A DNA stretch of 64,000 bases, taken from positions 1,279,276-1,343,275 of the forward strand of contig LNAC01000339.1 of assembly GCA_002007465.1 (NCBI GenBank), read 5' to 3'. The translations under genes and the position numbers were made by a program. The stretch comes from Ailurus styani. Its lineage: Eukaryota > Chordata > Mammalia > Carnivora > Ailuridae. Numbering within the stretch: the stretch's first letter is position 1; the number at the start of each line of letters is the position of its first letter. The notes under the pieces were generated by a model, which worked only from the letters and a program-made list of their open reading frames with translations, was not told the origin of the DNA and ran no database searches. Shown piece by piece: positions 60,060-64,000 of the stretch.

Positions 60060-61095
60060 AAGAAAATATGCCATCACTGCTTTAAAGATATAAATCAATT
60101 ATGTATACATACCAAGTGATTAAAAAGTCACATCTTTATTGGATCACAATCTATTATTAGGTTTCAAATAGAAAAGAATGTGTGTGCACATACTATGGTA
60201 TGTGTATATAGAAAAAATAGATAATAATAAATATGAGGACCAATAAAAAATACATGGAAAAGCTGATATTCACTCTTTGGTATCATTTGCCTATTAATGC
60301 CAATCTTACTATGGAGTAAGACAAAATCTGTAACAACTTTAAAATACCACATAGCAGTGACAATATACTGTTTTTCAATCAGCGTACTTAAATATACTAT
60401 TATTATCATAAACATTAAATATTGATAGATCTTAGAGAAGAGTTTATTGCAGATGAGGGAGATCTTTGAGGATGAGGTGGCATTCACCTGGTCTTTATAA
60501 GTTCAAAAACATTTACATAAGCAAAGAAGGTAAGACTTCTTTAGGTAATAGATGTGAAGAAATTGGCCCATTCCAAAAGTAAGACATTACCTTGGTCAAA
60601 ACTCAGTTTTCACTTTACAAACCTGATTATTAAAATAAAACTCTACTAGGAGTTTTAGAGTTAAGACTGAGTAGACTTACACTACTAAGTAAAGACTAGG
60701 ATAGTAGTAGAGTTAAGACTAGTAGAGTTAAGACTAGGATAAAAATGAAAAAAGTGATTAGTGTCATTTCTCATTTAGACTAATCCTATAAATCAGCAAT
60801 TTGTCCATAAGTGGCTTTATTCATTCTCAGTCTGACCTGAGCCTGATAGCCAGAGCTAAAACTTGCTTAAATCAAGATGTCATTGACAATAAGATATTTA
60901 ACACAGTTTTAGCCATATTAACTTATATAAAGAGATGAGTTAAACAAAATTTAACTGCATTTTATGTTCTTGAAATGTGTGTGTATACACAGAAGAAGAA
61001 CAATGAAGAAATTGTACAACTGATAGTTTTGGTATTATGTTCCATTTTTTGGTTCCTAAAAATATGTCTGTTAATTATCTGTTAACAAATAAAAT
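60060..61095. other. No gene seen; local tandem duplications
   Basis: Unassigned sequence. At 60650-60740 the segment agtagagttaagactag and partial copies (gagttaagactgagtagac, aagtaaagactaggatag) recur four to five times as a degenerate tandem array. Confidence 0.5.
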
Positions 61096-61111
61096 TTTAA
61101 GATGCATTTCT

Positions 61112-61316
61112 TTTCTTTTCTTTTTATGATTTGCTCCAGGGTATAGGCCTGTGGATCATCAGGCTTACACATTTCACAGCACTCACCATAGCACAAACCC
61201 TCCCCAATGTCCATAACCCAGCCACCCCATCCCTACCCTCCCACTGACCCCCCGTAACCCTCAGTTTGTTTTGTGAGATTAAGAGTCTCTTATGGTTTGT
61301 CTCCTTCCTGATCCCA
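61112..61316 (-). mobile_element. Carnivore L1 3' end, antisense, with 16-bp target-site duplication
   Basis: Tail-side T-rich start, then ccagggtataggcctgtggatcatcaggcttacacatttcacagcactcaccatagca... to ...cctcagtttgttttgtgagattaagagtctcttatggtttgtctccttcctgatccca. The exact 16-mer TTTAAGATGCATTTCT flanks it at 61096-61111 and 61317-61332. Confidence 0.94.
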
Positions 61317-61349
61317 TTTAAGATGCATTTCTAAAAATAAAGTTTAATT

Positions 61350-61697
61350 CATTAAACAGAGAGAGTATTATGCTAAGTGAAATAAGTCAGAGAAAGAAAA
61401 ATACCATATGATTTCACTCATACGTGGAATTTAAGAAACAAAACAAATGAACATAGGGGGAATAAAAAGAGGGGCAACCCCAGAAACAGACTCTTAACTA
61501 TAGAGAACAGATTGACGGTCATTGGAGGGGGAGGGGAAGGGGGTTGTGGGTGAAATAGATGATGGAGATTAAGGAGGGCACTTGTGATGAGCAACGGATG
61601 TTGTATGTAAGTGACGAATCACTAAATTCTAACCTGAAACTAACATTACACTGTATGTTAACTAACTGGAAGCTAAATAAAAACTTGGGGGAAAAAA
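61350..61697 (+). mobile_element. Carnivore L1 3' end, + strand
   Basis: Landmarks include gagtattatgctaagtgaaataagtcagagaaag, aaataccatatgatttcactcatacgtggaatttaagaaacaaaacaaatgaac, gggcacttgtgatgagcaacggatgttgtatgtaagtgacgaatcactaaattct and acactgtatgttaactaactggaagctaaataaaaacttgggg. This is the L1 3' UTR of a carnivore lineage, 5'-truncated. Short frames across it are not genes. Confidence 0.92.
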
Positions 61698-61699
61698 TC

Positions 61700-62030
61700 A
61701 CATTATTTGGCAGCCCAATAAGACTCAGTGTTGAGAAGTGTAGGTTAAATAGTTAATGGCTCATACATTGATCTGGCATTGAGTATGGCTGAAAGATTTT
61801 GATTCAGTTGTTTCAGTATAAACGCTTTTTTTCTTGTAGCTAAGCTATTTCTCTATCACTGATAGGCTTAACTAAATCAGGGATGACCAATAGGTCTTAT
61901 GCTACATGCCTACTCTTATAGATAGGTGGTGACTCTCCGGAGCAAGGATGACAAGGGTGCCATGGCTGTGTCAAGGCTCAGGAAGAAATGACTCTGAGAT
62001 ACGAGTACTGATATTTCTATCCCCAAAAGA
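61700..62030. other. No gene seen; unassigned sequence
   Basis: No exon or repeat recognised. Confidence 0.4.
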
Positions 62031-62034
62031 ATAT

Positions 62035-62115
62035 AAACACCATGAAGTGGCGGGGAGGATTGTCTTCTTTGTTTTCTGTCACATCCTGACTGCCTATAAT
62101 AGTGCCGAGCACATA
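62035..62115 (+). repeat. L2 3' end leading into the GATA repeat
   Basis: Reads acaccatgaagtggcggggaggattgtcttctttgttttctgtcacatcctgactgcctataatagtgccgagcacataac. It matches the L2 terminus (tccttgagggcagggactttgtc...tgtatccccagcgcctagcacagtgcctggcacatag). Confidence 0.6.
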
Positions 62116-62122
62116 ACAGACA

Positions 62123-62141
62123 TGATAGGTAGATAGATGAT

Positions 62142-62197
<56 letters not shown>

Positions 62198-62212
62198 GAT
62201 AGATAGATAGAT

Positions 62213-62268
<56 letters not shown>
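62123..62268. repeat. (GATA)n microsatellite, about 146 bp
   Basis: Mostly perfect GATA units, with four short interruptions (GGTAGA, GATGATA, GAAAGATA, GATGATA). The Ser-Ile-Tyr-Leu open frames on the minus strand are translations of this repeat. Confidence 0.97.
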
Positions 62269-62269
<1 letters not shown>

Positions 62270-62429
62270 AGGAGAATATCAGTATACATGGCACCCCTTT
62301 GCTTTCTCTGCATTAGGTGGTTGTATAGGCCAGGCTCTATTAAGACACAGCCCCTAGGTATGTGTTGAAATATGATGATGTAGTCCACTTCTAAAAAGAA
62401 AATTTTGAATGTAAAATATTCAAATAGTA

Positions 62430-62613
62430 AAGATGCCTGTGTGGCTCAGTTGGTTAAGTGTCTGCCTTCAGCTCAGGTCATGATCTCAGGGTCCTGGGAT
62501 GGAGACCCCTATATGGGTCCTTGCTCTGCAGGGAGCCTACTTCTCCCTCTGCCTCTCCCCCTGCTTGTGCTCTCTCTCTCTGTCTCTGACAAATAAATAC
62601 AATATTTAAAAAA
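62430..62613 (+). mobile_element. CAN-SINE
   Basis: AGATGCCTGTGTGGCTCAGTTGGTTAAGTGTCTGCC, GGTCATGATCTCAGGG, CCTGGGATGGAGACCCC, CT-rich block, AAATAAATACAATATTTAAAAAAA. The flanks caaatagtaa and tgaatagtaa suggest a decayed target duplication. The 'TTGGTTAAGTGTCTGCC' head is the older subtype. Confidence 0.95.
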
Positions 62614-62693
62614 ATTGAATAGTAATTTATAGTTATGGAGAGTTATCACAATCCCGAAATATCCCAACAAGAGGTCTGGTATTTAGAAGACCT

Positions 62694-62707
62694 CTGTGTG
62701 TGTGTGT

Positions 62708-62747
<40 letters not shown>
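62694..62747. repeat. (TG)n microsatellite
   Basis: About 26 TG units with one TATG interruption. Confidence 0.96.
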
Positions 62748-62750
<3 letters not shown>

Positions 62751-62754
62751 ATAG

Positions 62755-64000
62755 CCAAAGAAAGTCTATTTTTCTACATGGAAGAGAATAAAGTCTTGCC
62801 AAAAACTAGCATTACAATTTAAAAAAAGAAGAAGAAGAAAAGGAAAGAAGCCTTAATCCTAAAGTGTCCTCAAGGTTTTTGCATTTATCCCACTGCCCCA
62901 GAAGTCAGTAGTCAGCAGAGGGTTTCTCACTGATAGGGAATGGATTTGCCTTTGAAGAGTCTTTGGATAGAACTGGCCTCATCCGAGAGATGAAAATAAT
63001 AAAAGCCAAGAGACCTGGCAGGCAGCTGCGTAGTGGGCAACCCCATAACCATCTCCACTGAATATATTCCCTATGGTGGAGTAATGACCTTGAGGTCTCC
63101 TATGATTAAGGCAAATAATCTTATGAGTGGTCATGAGTATGCACAGTGATTGGGTTTGGCAGATTGCATAATCAACTGCAAATTAGCTTTTGGAAATGAC
63201 TGGCTATACCCAGTGGGCAGAAGAAATAGAAGCAAGGGGATCTGGCAGACAGCAGGTACCCATAGCAGCTGTATGAGTTCTATTCCCATAATTTACTATT
63301 GAGGAGAGCCAAGCCTGGACATTTCATAGCTGTGCTTTTCCTTTCTGGTATTTGGAGGGACTGCAGGAGGTTGCTGCACACTCACGCAATTTACCTTCAG
63401 AGCAGCAGCAGGACAGTGAGGGTGTCCTGCTTATGTTGGTACACCTCTTGAAGCATAAGATGCACATCCCTTTTGTTCATACCCGGCAGAAAAGCACAAC
63501 ATCTGCTCTACCGATAATTGGATACCGGCCTCATCTGATGAAAGGATATTAATTTTCACTTCATAGATTAATAGACCTTGGAAAGTCAACCAGTCCATCA
63601 CACTATCTTATTGCAGGAAACTTCCCAACCCAGAGGAAGTGTTTTGAGAGAGATAAAGGCATATTTTACAGTGTTATGATTTTGAACATGACAAATTTCA
63701 TCTTAACACATACGGAGAATTGCTTAACCATTCCAAAGAAAGGGGGTGTTTGATGACCACTACTTCTCAGTCGTTAAAACAGTTCATGTTTTTCCATTTG
63801 TGCATTTTATTAGACAGGCCCAGGCCTAGACTTACAGAAACAATATCCATTTCAATAATTATTAATGAACTCATGTTGAGTTTTTAGTACTGTGCTAGGG
63901 ACCATGGGGGCTATTAGCTCATAAATTTTAATCAATGTACATTTGTTTCTGTAATGGCAAAAGGTATGGAATGACTTCTCATCTCATTCAGCATGATCTC
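62755..64000. other. No gene seen; unassigned sequence with faint internal repeat
   Basis: No exon recognised. Two similar segments, aataaaagccaagagacctggcaggcagctg (62999 on) and aatagaagcaaggggatctggcagacagcag (63226 on), suggest an old duplication or an unrecognised repeat. About 63840-63915 (actcatgttgagtttttagtactgtgctagggaccatgg) may be an antisense L2 piece. Confidence 0.4.

Noticed and set aside
61112..61697. Twin-primed inverted L1
   Set aside because: The left piece has its own perfect 16-bp target duplication and both pieces are 3' ends, so two insertions fit better.
62017..62388. Minus-strand open frame rich in Ser-Ile-Tyr-Leu
   Set aside because: It is a direct translation of the (GATA)n microsatellite, with no start context, domain or splice support.

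Overview
The window is mammalian nuclear DNA from a carnivore. It carries about 16 copies of a tRNA-derived SINE with the CAN-SINE head (GGGYRCCTGGGTGGCTCAG), an internal CT-rich block and an AATAAA/poly(A) tail. It also carries 3' ends of carnivore-type L1 elements. The head variant running into 'TTAAAGCCTCTGC' suggests a caniform, possibly mustelid, genome, but I cannot name the species from the sequence. Base composition is AT-rich and CpG is scarce, as expected for intronic or intergenic DNA. I see no bacterial, plasmid or phage features and no CRISPR array.

No complete protein-coding gene is visible. All long open frames are short (at most 123 codons). They either run through repeats (GATA, ATGG, TTC or SINE sequence) or look like chance frames. 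The only credible coding candidate is a 42-nt, frame-preserving microexon at 40801-40842 (+ strand). It has a strong polypyrimidine tract and acceptor, a usable donor, and would encode a Ser/Thr/Pro-rich 13-residue insert. If it is real, much of the window is intron of a + strand gene that I cannot identify.

Layout. 1-12.2 kb: mostly unassigned sequence with old repeats (MIR, a hAT DNA transposon, MLT1/MaLR LTR pieces, a MER20-like element) and no young SINE. 12.2-14.5 kb: three + strand CAN-SINEs among MIRs. 14.7-16.7 kb: an old L1 3' region and a perfect 44-bp AT-rich palindrome. 16.7-29 kb: SINE-poor, with an L1 tail, a MaLR LTR, MIR/L2 pieces and a canonical RFX X-box. 29-35 kb: young SINEs, a terminal-inverted-repeat DNA transposon and an 86-bp duplication across a single N that looks like an assembly artefact. 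35.4-35.8 kb: a CpG-retaining block with a second X-box-like site. 36-45 kb: sparse MIRs, one SINE and the microexon. 45-64 kb: dense young insertions (nine CAN-SINEs, two L1 tails on the minus strand and one on the plus strand), long L2 and MaLR fragments, a second copy of the DNA transposon, and the large microsatellites (ATGG, TTC, GATA, TG).

I did not find a new gene system. The main items to check are the microexon, the N-flanked duplication, a site hit twice by retrotransposition (59.7-60.1 kb), a poly(T)-only insertion with target-site duplication (21.2 kb), and two X-box-bearing non-coding blocks. Repeat family names are from memory of consensus sequences and repeat ends are approximate.
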